From Terriglobus albidus (GTDB lineage Bacteria > Acidobacteriota > Terriglobia > Terriglobales > Acidobacteriaceae): a stretch of 56,025 nt of DNA. Positions 15,262-23,482 of this stretch are shown one piece after another; the stretch's first letter is position 1, and the number at the start of each line of letters is the position of its first letter. The position numbers and the translations under genes were made by a program. The notes beneath the pieces were generated by a model, which did not search any database, was not told the origin of the DNA, and saw nothing but the letters and a program-made list of their open reading frames with translations. The stretch covers positions 1 through 56,025 of the forward strand of contig NZ_JAGTAS010000028.1 in NCBI RefSeq assembly GCF_025685425.1, written 5' to 3'.

Positions 15262-17520
15262 TTAGGGTTGAAATAAAGCTCGATGGTTTTTGGTGATGGG
15301 CTGCAGGAGGTCTTCGATGCGCACAGGCAGCTCGCGCACACGGACCCCGCTTGCATGATAGACCGCCGCGGTAATGGCTGGCGCGACCCCGGCGAGACCG
15401 ATCTCACCGATGCCGCGCGCGCCGATCTCGCTCATTGCCTTGTCGGGATAGTCGAGGAAGGTGACATCGATCGCCGGAGGGCAGTCGGCATGGGTTGGGA
15501 CCAGATAGTCGGCATAGTTGGCATTCACCGGATGCCCATAGCGCTGATCGTAGATGGTCTCCTCCAGCAGCCCCATCCCAACCCCCATCACAATAGCGCC
15601 CTCTACCTGATTGGTTGCTGCCTTCAGGTTGATGATCTGCCCGCCATCGATAACAGTAACCACCCGCGAAACGCGCAGACGCGCGATACCTGGATCCCAT
15701 TCCACCTCGACAAACTGCGCGCCGAAGCTATGCAAGGAGAGCCCCTTTGCTTTCGGATCCTGTTGCGATGCAACCGAGGAGCCTTCCCCAATCGCAGACC
15801 GGAGATTGGCTGAACGCAGTATCTCTTCAAAGCTCACACCGGAAGCGCTGCTATCCGCTTTGCGATAAACTCGCCCCTCAGAAAACGCGAGCTCATCAAC
15901 CTTCGCTCCCTTGAACGGAGAATGAACTCCGTTTACCGCGATCTGCAATAACTGCTTTGTCGCTGCATTCACGGCCTCCTGAATCGCGGGAAACAACGAT
16001 CCGGTCACGCGCGATCCGCCGGAGAGCGGCCCCGGTGGAAGGGAGGTATCTCCCAGTGCTACCTCAATGCGTCCCATGGAGATGCCAGTGATGTGGTGCA
16101 CCATCTGCGAGAAGACCGTGTAGGTGCCTGTGCCGATATCCTGCGTGGCACAACCGATGCGCACCGATCCGTCATCGCGGAACGCAAAATTCGCAGAGGT
16201 GGGCATGCGTCCCGCGCCCCAGGAGGCTCCGGCCATACCCCAGCCCAGAATCGTTCCATCAGGCTTCTTCATCGACCCGACAACAGGATTACGTTTCGCC
16301 CAACCGAACTTCTCAGCACCAAGCGTCAGGCACTCCTTCATATGCCGCGACGAAAATGGAAGCCCGTTCGATTCATCCTTCTCCGGCTCATTCAGCAGAC
16401 GAAGCTGTACGGGATCCATCTTCAGCCGGATAGCCAGCTCATCCATTGCGGACTCAAGAGCGAAGAGTCCCGGCACCGCTCCGGGACCGCGCATGGCCGT
16501 TGGCGTACCGACGTTACGGTGCGACATTGAGGAGCGGACACGCAGGTTCGGCGTGCTCCACAGGAACGGCGTCGACTCGCCGCAGTTTTCTCCAACGTTA
16601 TCGAGGATCGATGTCTCCGACGAATAGTCATGCTGAATGCAGGTCAGCTTGCCCTCGACAGTCGCAGCCAGCCGCAGGCGCTGCTGGGTGCGCGGACGAT
16701 GCCCCACATTCGTGAACTGCGAATGACGATCGGTGACCAGCTTAACCGGACGCCGCAGATCCCTCGCCGCCGAAGCCGCAAGCAATGAGTGCTGCCAGAC
16801 CCAGAGCTTGCCGCCGAACCCTGACCCCAGGAACTTCATGATGATCTGCACGTTCTCAACCGGAACGCCGAGCATCTGCGCCATCGCTGTTCGATGGTTC
16901 ACGATCGACTGCGTTGTCTCGTACAGTACGAACTTTCCGTTGTCGTATGTCGCGACCGAGGCATGCAGCTCCATCGGATTATGTGTCTCGACCGGCGTGA
17001 CATAGGTCGCATCGATCTTGACAGCCCCTGTGGAGAATGCCGCATCGACATCGCCGCGCTTGCTGGCTTCGTGCAATGCATCTTCCTGAAGTCCATCGGA
17101 GAGGTCCAGGTGATTGTCCGGCTTTTCCGCCGCATAGCTCACCTTCACCGCACGCGCTGCGGCACGTGCCTGCTCGATCGTCTCAGCGACGACCACCGCG
17201 ACATACTGGCCGGAGTAGTAGACGTTCTCATCCTCAAAGGCCGGACGCGCCTCATCGACACGCGCATCGCGCGGTATGGGCCGGTAGAGATGCGGGGCAT
17301 TGCCATAGTGATAGATCTTCACCACACCGCGCATCGCCTCAGCAGCCGCCGTATCGATGCCCGTGATCTTTCCTTTCGCAATGGTTGCGCAGACCGGCAC
17401 CGCATGCAGCAGGCCGGGGAAGTTGTGATCAGAGGCGTACTTCGCTGTCCCCGTCGTCTTGTAGGGGCCGTCGATACGCGGCACCGGAGTGCCGATGGTG
17501 GTTGCATTTTCTTTCAACAT
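15262..17520 (-). CDS. paoC: Periplasmic aldehyde oxidoreductase, molybdopterin subunit (PaoC/XdhA family)
   Basis: A 752-residue molybdenum-cofactor subunit of the xanthine oxidase family. The N-terminal a/b hammerhead domain begins at about residue 20 (TTGTAKYASDHNFPGLLHAVP). Cofactor-contacting segments include FLGSGFGGKLW at about 232 and RGPGAVPGLFALESAMDELA at about 342. The C-terminal GARGIGEIGLAGVAP carries the catalytic glutamate of the GxGE motif. The enzyme oxidises aldehydes to acids; substrate range here is unknown. It has no signal of its own, as expected if it is co-exported with the Tat-tagged Fe-S subunit. It begins 12 bp after the FAD subunit stop. Confidence 0.92.
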   Translation of the reverse strand: MLKENATTIGTPVPRIDGPYKTTGTAKYASDHNFPGLLHAVPVCATIAKGKITGIDTAAAEAMRGVVKIYHYGNAPHLYRPIPRDARVDEARPAFEDENVYYSGQYVAVVVAETIEQARAAARAVKVSYAAEKPDNHLDLSDGLQEDALHEASKRGDVDAAFSTGAVKIDATYVTPVETHNPMELHASVATYDNGKFVLYETTQSIVNHRTAMAQMLGVPVENVQIIMKFLGSGFGGKLWVWQHSLLAASAARDLRRPVKLVTDRHSQFTNVGHRPRTQQRLRLAATVEGKLTCIQHDYSSETSILDNVGENCGESTPFLWSTPNLRVRSSMSHRNVGTPTAMRGPGAVPGLFALESAMDELAIRLKMDPVQLRLLNEPEKDESNGLPFSSRHMKECLTLGAEKFGWAKRNPVVGSMKKPDGTILGWGMAGASWGAGRMPTSANFAFRDDGSVRIGCATQDIGTGTYTVFSQMVHHITGISMGRIEVALGDTSLPPGPLSGGSRVTGSLFPAIQEAVNAATKQLLQIAVNGVHSPFKGAKVDELAFSEGRVYRKADSSASGVSFEEILRSANLRSAIGEGSSVASQQDPKAKGLSLHSFGAQFVEVEWDPGIARLRVSRVVTVIDGGQIINLKAATNQVEGAIVMGVGMGLLEETIYDQRYGHPVNANYADYLVPTHADCPPAIDVTFLDYPDKAMSEIGARGIGEIGLAGVAPAITAAVYHASGVRVRELPVRIEDLLQPITKNHRALFQP

Positions 17521-17532
17521 CGAGCTTCCTCC

Positions 17533-18537
17533 TTATGCGTTAGTAACCGTCGTCAAAGCGCGGATCATGCAGAGCTTTGCCAGTGGGATCTTGAATGCAT
17601 TGTCTGTGTGCGGCCTGGCCGTCTTCAGCGCCGCATCCGCCGCTGCACGAAAGACCCCTTCCCCGGGGGCCTGGCCTTCGAGCGCATGTTCGGCCTCCGG
17701 CATACGCCACGGCCGTGTCCCCACCCCGCCCATCGCGACGCGAACGTGACGCAGCCTGCCACCCTGCACCTGCATCACGATGGCGGCAGAAGCCAGCGCA
17801 AACTCATACGAGGCCCGGTCGCGCAGCTTGAGGTAAATCTGCTTTGTCTCTGGAAGAGCAGGAAGTGTGACATGCGTGATCAGATCGCCGGGCTCAAGTG
17901 CATTTTCGATATGCGGCGTTGTGCCGGGAAGCTTGTAGAACTCACCGATCGGGATTGTCCGGTTTCCTTTGATGCCCTGCACGTGAATCACAGCGTCAAG
18001 CACCATGAGGGCTACATCCATATCCGAAGCATGGGTGGCAATACACTGATCGCTCACACCCAGAATGGCGTGGTTGCGGTGATATCCGCCGATAGCGGCA
18101 CAACCAGAACCCGGGGTGCGCTTGTTACACTCCGCGTACGCCAGGTCACGGAAGTAAGGGCACCGCGTGCGCTGCAGCAGATTGCCCGAAGTAGTAGCTT
18201 TGTTGCGTAGCTGCGCTGAAGCGCCTGAGAGCAGCGCCTGCGAGAGCACCGGATATTCCGCCAGCACCTCCGGCGCCTGCGCCAGATCGGAGTTCCGCAC
18301 CAGGGCGCCGATCTTCAGCGATCCATCGGGCTGCTTCTCGACCTTCGCCAGGTCGGGAATGCGGTTGATATCGACCAGATGCTGCGGCGTCTCCACATCG
18401 AGCTTCATGTAGTCGATCAGGTTGGTTCCACCGGCGATGAATCGTACGGTCGCGCCCTGCTGTGCTGTCGGTGTTGCAGCAGCGATCTGAACAGCGGCAT
18501 CGGGAGTGCCGACGCGTGTCAGCTCAAAGTCGATCAT
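17533..18537 (-). CDS. paoB: Aldehyde oxidoreductase FAD-binding subunit (PaoB family)
   Basis: A 334-residue FAD subunit of the xanthine oxidase family. FAD-contacting motifs are ATVRFIAGGTNLIDYMK at about residues 30-46 and TTSGNLLQ at about 115-122. Four cysteines at residues 126, 137, 146 and 165 lie in the segment that carries an extra [4Fe-4S] cluster in Escherichia coli PaoB, so the same cluster is likely here. The ATG at 18537 overlaps the stop of the upstream Fe-S gene (ATGA), giving translational coupling; a longer frame to 18723 is a shadow of that gene. Confidence 0.92.
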   Translation of the reverse strand: MIDFELTRVGTPDAAVQIAAATPTAQQGATVRFIAGGTNLIDYMKLDVETPQHLVDINRIPDLAKVEKQPDGSLKIGALVRNSDLAQAPEVLAEYPVLSQALLSGASAQLRNKATTSGNLLQRTRCPYFRDLAYAECNKRTPGSGCAAIGGYHRNHAILGVSDQCIATHASDMDVALMVLDAVIHVQGIKGNRTIPIGEFYKLPGTTPHIENALEPGDLITHVTLPALPETKQIYLKLRDRASYEFALASAAIVMQVQGGRLRHVRVAMGGVGTRPWRMPEAEHALEGQAPGEGVFRAAADAALKTARPHTDNAFKIPLAKLCMIRALTTVTNA

Positions 18538-19217
18538 GCGTTTACCCCCTGCTGGCTGACGCGGCTGCGCACCATCTGTATCGCCCGCACGATGTTCGGG
18601 TAAGCGCCGCAGCGGCAGATGTTGCCGGACATCGCCTCGCGTACATCCTTGTCGGCCGGCCCCCAAGACTCCTTCAACATACCCACCGCCGAAACGATCT
18701 GCCCGCTGGTGCAGTAGCCGCACTGATAGCCGTCATGCTCCACAAACGCCGCCTGCATGGGATGCATCGCTTCCGGCGTGCCCAGTCCCTCAATCGTCGT
18801 GATCTCATCGCCCTCATGCATCACCGCGAAACTCAGACAGCTATTAATGCGGCGGCCGTTCACCAGCACCGTGCAGGCCCCGCACTGTCCGTGATCGCAC
18901 CCCTTCTTCGTGCCGGTAAGCTGCACCACCTCCCGCAGGCAGTCGAGCAGTGTGACGCGGGGCTCAAGCTGCACCGTCTGGCGCTTGCCGTTGATGTTGA
19001 AATGAACCGTCTGAGCGCCGCGCCCGGTTGGGGTGGCGGGGGCATCCGCGACACTTGCAATCGCAACCGCCGGTGATGCGGTTGCAATTCCTGTGGCTCC
19101 CAACCCCGTCAGGAACGAACGGCGGCTGAGGCTGCTATATGTACCAAACGCCGGAGGCTTCTTTTCCGAGGCTGTCTCCGGCTTTGCGATTTCGGACTCC
19201 TGCGTTTTCGGATTCAT
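18534..19217 (-). CDS. paoA: Aldehyde oxidoreductase 2Fe-2S subunit with Tat signal (PaoA family)
   Basis: A 227-residue iron-sulfur subunit. The Tat motif SRRSFLTGLG is at residues 31-40, preceded by an unusually long, charged 30-residue N-region. The plant-type [2Fe-2S] cluster is held by the cysteines of KKGCDHGQCGACTVL plus NSCLSF, and the second cluster by CGYCTSGQIV and NICRCGAYPNIV. It passes electrons from the molybdenum centre to FAD. The ATG at 19217 is preferred; the frame continues upstream to 19358 without family similarity. First gene of a paoA-paoB-paoC-NIPSNAP operon. The electron acceptor is not obvious. Confidence 0.92.
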   Translation of the reverse strand: MNPKTQESEIAKPETASEKKPPAFGTYSSLSRRSFLTGLGATGIATASPAVAIASVADAPATPTGRGAQTVHFNINGKRQTVQLEPRVTLLDCLREVVQLTGTKKGCDHGQCGACTVLVNGRRINSCLSFAVMHEGDEITTIEGLGTPEAMHPMQAAFVEHDGYQCGYCTSGQIVSAVGMLKESWGPADKDVREAMSGNICRCGAYPNIVRAIQMVRSRVSQQGVNA

Positions 19218-19230
19218 GACAAACCTCATT

Positions 19231-19251
19231 CCTGTACAGGTTGCCGTACAG
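19231..19251. promoter_or_regulatory. Direct and inverted repeats ahead of paoA
   Basis: A perfect 10-bp palindrome cctgtacagg (19231-19240) holds the first of two GTACAG copies (19234-19239 and 19246-19251) spaced 12 bp apart. They lie 14-34 bp upstream of the paoA start, inside the likely promoter or leader. A regulator site is possible; no cognate regulator is adjacent. Confidence 0.35.
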
Positions 19252-19361
19252 ACGAGACGGATACGCTGACGATGTTGCAAAAACAAATGCCAGTACACGA
19301 TACGTCGGTACATCAGAGACGCCTCACCCGGGGCCTTGGTTTGCTGCGATGCCCCCATAAA

Positions 19362-19392
19362 GAAAAAAAGGCCGGCCCATTCGGGGGCCGGC
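19362..19392 (-). terminator. Intrinsic terminator after the quinoprotein pair
   Basis: Perfect 8-bp stem gccggccc/gggccggc (19371-19378 with 19385-19392), 6-nt loop, followed on the minus strand by seven T residues (a run of A at 19363-19369). It separates the quinoprotein operon from the paoABC operon, so the latter should have its own promoter. Confidence 0.85.
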
Positions 19393-19416
19393 GCAAGGAG
19401 TCGAGTATTTACGACC

Positions 19417-20931
19417 TCACTGGCGTTCCTGGGGAAAGCCGAAGGCGTAAATCGTGTTGTCGGCGGTGGCGAGATAAATCATGCCGCTGCCGGTGGCAAT
19501 TCCGCTGGTCGTCACAGGTGAGGCGATCGCTGTGCCACTGTTCCAGAGAGCTTTGCCGGATTTGGCGTCATACGCATAGAGCACTGCCGGTTTGCCCTTG
19601 GCGCGAGCTGCAGGGTCGGCGCTGCCGCGCTGCTCGCCGGTAGCCAGAACAAAGAGCACACCATTCAGGATCAACGGGCTTCCTGGCGCTTCCAGATCTG
19701 TAGAGGTCCATGCCATCTGCAGCTTGCCATCGGAAAGTTTGTAGGCCACCACTGGAGCCTTCTGCTTCGTCTTGTCTGCCACGATGACATAGCGCGTGCT
19801 TCCGTCCTCCCAGGTGGCCAGAGCCGTCGGGGTGAACTGCAGCTTCTGTTCCTCGCCTGCGGTCGCTACTGTCGCTCCGGTTCCCGCATCCATCAGCATC
19901 AACTTGCCATCGGTCGTTCCGGCAGAGACATACTCTTTCTTGTCCGCAGCGGTAAAGATCATTGGCGTGGAGGCGAAGCCGGCCTGGCTGGTCGCCAGCA
20001 CCTTGGAGCTAAGAGACTTCGGATCGAGAGCAATCAACTGCTTCGTCGTCGTGACGTAAAGATTGCCTTCGGTCGAAAACGCCGGCGCTCCGAGGATGTC
20101 ACCGCTCTCGGGCTTCCATTGCTTGATGGTGGGATTCGCCGGATCATTACGATCCATTGCAAAGAGCGTATTCGGGCTGGCTCCGCAGCCCGGCAATGTA
20201 GCCACATACACGATCTTGTCGACTGAGGAGATATCGGAGATCTGGCTTCCGGCGGGCACGAATGGCGTAGGCTTCTCGTACTCATTGCCCGTCCCGTGCG
20301 CCATGATGTGCAGTGTGCCGTCTGCCGTGATGGTGTATATCGGTGTCGCCGCGCGGCCGCCCTGGTTCAACCCGGGAACCGCAGTTTGCTGCTGGCCGAA
20401 GCCAAAACCAGTGCGCGGCGGATTCATGCCTCCGGGAATGCCCTCTCCCGGTTTGCCAATCACGCTGTGATACGGTGCCGCAAGCGGCCGCATCATCCCT
20501 GCCGCGGGCTTCAGCGGCGAAGGTCTTCCCGGAGCGCCAATGCTGGAGATTGGGCAGGCCTTAGGAGCCGTCGCGTTGAACCGCTTGTCGAAGTAGGGCA
20601 CGCCAAGGTCGCTGTCGTAGACATAGAGATCGCCATCGCCACCCTGGAAGAGCACCAGGTCTTTGAAGCCCTTCCAGCCGATGAAGGTGCCCACCATGAT
20701 GGGCTCGCTCAGGCCGACCTTCACGCCGTCAACCTTCTGCTTCCAGACGAGCTGGTATCCCGGTTTGGACATCGATGTCACGTTCACGTCTTTGTCCGCC
20801 TTCATCCAGTGCGAACGCTGCACATCGAAACCCGCAGTGTTCCAATCGGGCCCGTTACGTTGCGCAAAGATCACTGGTGTCAGCGTCAGTGCCGCGATGA
20901 GAGTGAGAGTACCGCGTTGCGCTGTCTTCAT
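19417..20931 (-). CDS. PQQ-binding-like beta-propeller protein (second of pair)
   Basis: A 504-residue secreted beta-propeller. The signal peptide is MKTAQRGTLTLIAALTLTPVIFA before QRNGPDW. Propeller blades are visible as repeated GxLYVYDSD, NTLFAMDRND, NLYVTTTKQLIALD, VLYAYDAKSGKALWNSG and NTIYAFGF segments. The AKSGKALW pattern is the tryptophan-docking type of quinoproteins. A YVATLPGCGASPNTLFAMD segment matches GCGGLTNSTFAYD in the upstream paralogue. The ATG at 20931 overlaps the upstream stop (ATGA). Neither member has a cytochrome domain. Whether PQQ is bound is unknown; a BamB-like structural role is the alternative. Confidence 0.82.
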   Translation of the reverse strand: MKTAQRGTLTLIAALTLTPVIFAQRNGPDWNTAGFDVQRSHWMKADKDVNVTSMSKPGYQLVWKQKVDGVKVGLSEPIMVGTFIGWKGFKDLVLFQGGDGDLYVYDSDLGVPYFDKRFNATAPKACPISSIGAPGRPSPLKPAAGMMRPLAAPYHSVIGKPGEGIPGGMNPPRTGFGFGQQQTAVPGLNQGGRAATPIYTITADGTLHIMAHGTGNEYEKPTPFVPAGSQISDISSVDKIVYVATLPGCGASPNTLFAMDRNDPANPTIKQWKPESGDILGAPAFSTEGNLYVTTTKQLIALDPKSLSSKVLATSQAGFASTPMIFTAADKKEYVSAGTTDGKLMLMDAGTGATVATAGEEQKLQFTPTALATWEDGSTRYVIVADKTKQKAPVVAYKLSDGKLQMAWTSTDLEAPGSPLILNGVLFVLATGEQRGSADPAARAKGKPAVLYAYDAKSGKALWNSGTAIASPVTTSGIATGSGMIYLATADNTIYAFGFPQERQ

Positions 20932-22526
20932 TTGGCAACTCCGAAGCAATACATCATGCCGTCATAGCTGGGAATGTACACACGGCCGTTCGCCGCGGTG
21001 ATGCCGGCAAAGTGATTCCAGCTTGCAATCTGGTTGCCGCTTGACCACAGCATCTTGCCGGTAGCCGCGTCCAGCGCTACCAATACCGCGTGCCGCGAGT
21101 AGTGGATACGCGTATTCGACTGCTGCGACCACGGCCCTTTGGGCAACCCCTCCGGAGTCTTGTCCCAGTAGTTGTCGTCCCACTGCTGACGCGCATCTTC
21201 TCCCGTACCGTTGACAAAGATCACACCATTCACGATCACGGCCTCATCGGGATGATCGATGTCTTCGCTCGTCCATACCGGAGTAAAGCCCAGCTTGCCG
21301 CCGGTCTCCGTTACCTTCAACGTTGTCACGCCGCCACCGCCCATCTTCGGTGCGGGTGCGTAGTGAGTAGCGCCGATGTACTTCGGATTGGCAGGCCCGA
21401 AGAACGGCACCACCACGTACAGGTCGCCCTTTGCATCCAGGTAGGTGCTGATCGCTCCCCATACGCCCTCTTCCGCGAAGTTTGCGTTGAGGTTGCAGAG
21501 CAGCGGCGTCTGGGCCAACGGGGTGCGATGGTCGTCACCGCCGAAGTTGTCGCGATCCAGAAGCCAGAGACGGCACTCTTTCGATGTGCCGATCAGCAGC
21601 TTGTGCCCCTTCCAGTCCACGGAAACTGGGGTCACATTCACATCCAGGTCGCGTTTGAACATGTACTCGGCATTCTTCGGTCCGAAGAAATCGTTCAACT
21701 GCAGCTCGCCCGACTTGTCGAGTTTCACGCCAATGATGCCGTTCCCGAGATGGCCGTTCTCCACATCCCACACTCCATCACCGGTTCCCATGTAGCTCTC
21801 GCCATCGGGGCTGAGGCCGACTCCTCGCCGTCCCCATAATCCGCCGCCTGAAGGGATGAACGCCGTCGCGATACGCGTCTTGGTGTCGTAGGCAAAGGTC
21901 GAGTTGGTCAAACCGCCGCAACCCTGCGCCGTGCTGGTGTAGATCACACCATTCAGATAGTTCAGCGCGTATGGCTTGCCGTTCGCCGGAATGAACTTCT
22001 CCGGCGCCTGCAGTTCTTTTCCATCGGCAACGTTCATCTTGCGCAGATAGCCATCCCAGCCGATCGCCCAGACGGCCCAGTCACCAGACTTCTCACCGGG
22101 AACAATCACCGGCACCGCCGTCTGACCGCCGGGGCAGAGCGTAGCGCTTGTCTTGGGCGGCTGATAGTCGGTCTTGTAGGTCATATGCCAGATCGTGTTG
22201 CCGGTATTCGCATCCAGGCCATAGAGCTCATCCAGCACACCGGCCACAACGGCGATGTTCTTTTTTCCGGCCGGGGTTTCAACATTCTCGACCAGCAGCG
22301 GCGGGAAGAGATTGTGCATCTCGCGCGGTTTGGAGTCGAGCTGTACCTTCCACAGCAGCTTCATGTTCTTCACGTTCTGTACCGTTAAGGACTTGTCTCC
22401 CTGAACCCAGCCGGTGCGGCCGGCATCGACGCCCTCGGTCAGGATGTTCACCGCCCAAGCGGCCGCGCCACCACTCAGCAGCAGAGCGGCAGGTAACAGC
22501 AGTTTCTTCCAGCAAAATCGACGCAT
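20928..22526 (-). CDS. PQQ-binding-like beta-propeller protein (first of pair)
   Basis: A 532-residue quinoprotein-like beta-propeller with an N-terminal signal or anchor (KLLLPAALLLSGGAAAWA, residues 8-25). Blade motifs include DELYGLDANTGNTIWHMTY at about 98, RLWLLDRDNFGG at about 310, ISTYLDAKGDLYVVVPFFG and VLVALDAATGKMLWSSGNQI near the C-terminus. The domain order resembles PQQ alcohol dehydrogenases but without a haem domain. It is first of a two-gene coupled operon with a smaller paralogue and is divergent from a secreted haem c-HhH protein, which may be its electron acceptor; that pairing is inference from position. Confidence 0.82.
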   Translation of the reverse strand: MRRFCWKKLLLPAALLLSGGAAAWAVNILTEGVDAGRTGWVQGDKSLTVQNVKNMKLLWKVQLDSKPREMHNLFPPLLVENVETPAGKKNIAVVAGVLDELYGLDANTGNTIWHMTYKTDYQPPKTSATLCPGGQTAVPVIVPGEKSGDWAVWAIGWDGYLRKMNVADGKELQAPEKFIPANGKPYALNYLNGVIYTSTAQGCGGLTNSTFAYDTKTRIATAFIPSGGGLWGRRGVGLSPDGESYMGTGDGVWDVENGHLGNGIIGVKLDKSGELQLNDFFGPKNAEYMFKRDLDVNVTPVSVDWKGHKLLIGTSKECRLWLLDRDNFGGDDHRTPLAQTPLLCNLNANFAEEGVWGAISTYLDAKGDLYVVVPFFGPANPKYIGATHYAPAPKMGGGGVTTLKVTETGGKLGFTPVWTSEDIDHPDEAVIVNGVIFVNGTGEDARQQWDDNYWDKTPEGLPKGPWSQQSNTRIHYSRHAVLVALDAATGKMLWSSGNQIASWNHFAGITAANGRVYIPSYDGMMYCFGVAK

Positions 22527-22578
22527 ATGCCAGCCTCGGACCCAATCGCTTTTAGGAGGGAATACCCCGCCGACGCAT

Positions 22579-22590
22579 TGAGACGTTTCA
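22579..22590. promoter_or_regulatory. LacI-type operator-like site 1
   Basis: TGAGACGTTTCA, a near-palindrome (10 of 12 positions symmetric) with the central CG typical of LacI-family operators. It sits in a 15-bp sequence (TGAGACGTTTCAATT, 22579-22593) repeated exactly at 22810-22824. It lies 53 bp upstream of the first quinoprotein start. Confidence 0.45.
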
Positions 22591-22694
22591 ATTCAGGACC
22601 GGAGATTTTCCCGCCAGAGAGTGCTTCCTACCTGCGGCCTATCTCTTATCCGATTTCGGGGGCAAGAGTACGCGCAGAAGAAAGCGCTCGTCAA

Positions 22695-22720
22695 CCGCGA
22701 AAATTCCGGGATTTTCGCGG
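22695..22720. promoter_or_regulatory. Perfect 10-bp inverted repeat in the divergent promoter region
   Basis: ccgcgaaaat and attttcgcgg separated by tccggg, midway between the two LacI-type boxes. It may be another operator or a hairpin in a 5' leader. No T-run follows, so termination is unlikely. The rest of the 342-bp region 22527-22868 holds no gene. Confidence 0.45.
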
Positions 22721-22809
22721 AACTTCGAACAAAAAATCGCGTGCGACCACAGCCTCGGCTGAGGGATCAAGGTTTGAATTTGCTTGTTCCCGGAGGGCTA
22801 AGAAAAATA

Positions 22810-22821
22810 TGAGACGTTTCA
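22810..22821. promoter_or_regulatory. LacI-type operator-like site 2
   Basis: Second exact copy of TGAGACGTTTCA (in a 15-bp identity through 22824), 48 bp upstream of the haem c-HhH gene and 231 bp from site 1. Same orientation as site 1. The spacing equals about 22 helical turns, compatible with looping. Confidence 0.45.
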
Positions 22822-22868
22822 ATTTTTCTCTTGAGTACGGCCTTCTCCCTCTGCTAGCTTGATCGATC

Positions 22869-23351
22869 ATGCGTGGTCTTCGCCTCCCTCTCGCCGCTGT
22901 CGCCGCTGCCGCGGCAGCTCTCCTCTGCCCTGCCCGCGGGGCCCAGGCGCAGCAACTTCCGGAAGGCCCCACCCGCGACCTGGTCACCAGCACCTGCTCG
23001 CGCTGCCATGAATTCGACCGCGTGCTCTCGCAGCATCAAGACAAAGAAGGCTGGAGCGCCATCGTCAACAAGATGGCAGGACTTGGCCTGCAGGCAAGCG
23101 ACGACGACATCGCGAAGATCGTGGATTACCTGGCCACGAACCTGTCGGCGGAGAAGATCGAAAAGCTGAACATCAACAAGATGACCGCAGTGCAGTTTGA
23201 AACCACACTCGGCATTCCTCGCCCCCTCTCCCGGGCCATCATCGAGTACCGCGATAAGAACGGTGACTTCAAAACCCTTGACGACCTCAAGAAAGTTCCG
23301 GGCGTAGACCCGGCCAAGGTCGAAGCAAAGAAAGACCGGCTGACAGTCTAA
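22869..23351 (+). CDS. Secreted c-type haem protein fused to a ComEA-like helix-hairpin-helix domain
   Basis: A 160-residue exported protein. The signal peptide is roughly residues 1-27, ending at AQA before QQLPEG. A single haem c motif CSRCH is at residues 43-47, with a candidate distal methionine at 69 (IVNKMAGLG), followed by DDDIAKIVDYLATNL, the last cytochrome helix. Residues 96-160 form a ComEA-type helix-hairpin-helix: LNINKMTAVQFETTLGIPRP, then FKTLDDLKKVPGVDPAKVE. Such HhH domains bind DNA in ComEA, so the combination with haem is unusual. Divergent from two quinoprotein-like genes with a shared 342-bp control region, suggesting an electron-transfer link. Domain calls are firm; function is inferred. 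Confidence 0.85.
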   Translation: MRGLRLPLAAVAAAAAALLCPARGAQAQQLPEGPTRDLVTSTCSRCHEFDRVLSQHQDKEGWSAIVNKMAGLGLQASDDDIAKIVDYLATNLSAEKIEKLNINKMTAVQFETTLGIPRPLSRAIIEYRDKNGDFKTLDDLKKVPGVDPAKVEAKKDRLTV

Positions 23352-23366
23352 ACTCGCTTCTCTGTC

Positions 23367-23482
23367 CGCAGCATTTTCCCTGGAGGTGTAGTCCAGAGCA
23401 TCCGCCCCTGATGGGCGTTTTCCTCAATGAAAACGCCGCTGCACGCCCCTTCCGGGATATCCAGCAACAGGGAAATGCTCTT
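23367..23482. repeat. 114-bp palindromic repeat, copy B
   Basis: Reads gcattttccctgg at the left (from 23371) and cagggaaatgctc at the right (to 23480), opposite orientation to copies A and D. Ends are not TA-bounded. The right end touches the trpF stop codon (tta at 23481-23483). It fills the gap between the convergent haem c-HhH and trpF genes. Confidence 0.85.

Noticed and set aside
16894-18210. 438-codon plus-strand open frame
   Set aside because: Antisense to paoB and paoC; composition and lack of motifs mark it as a shadow.
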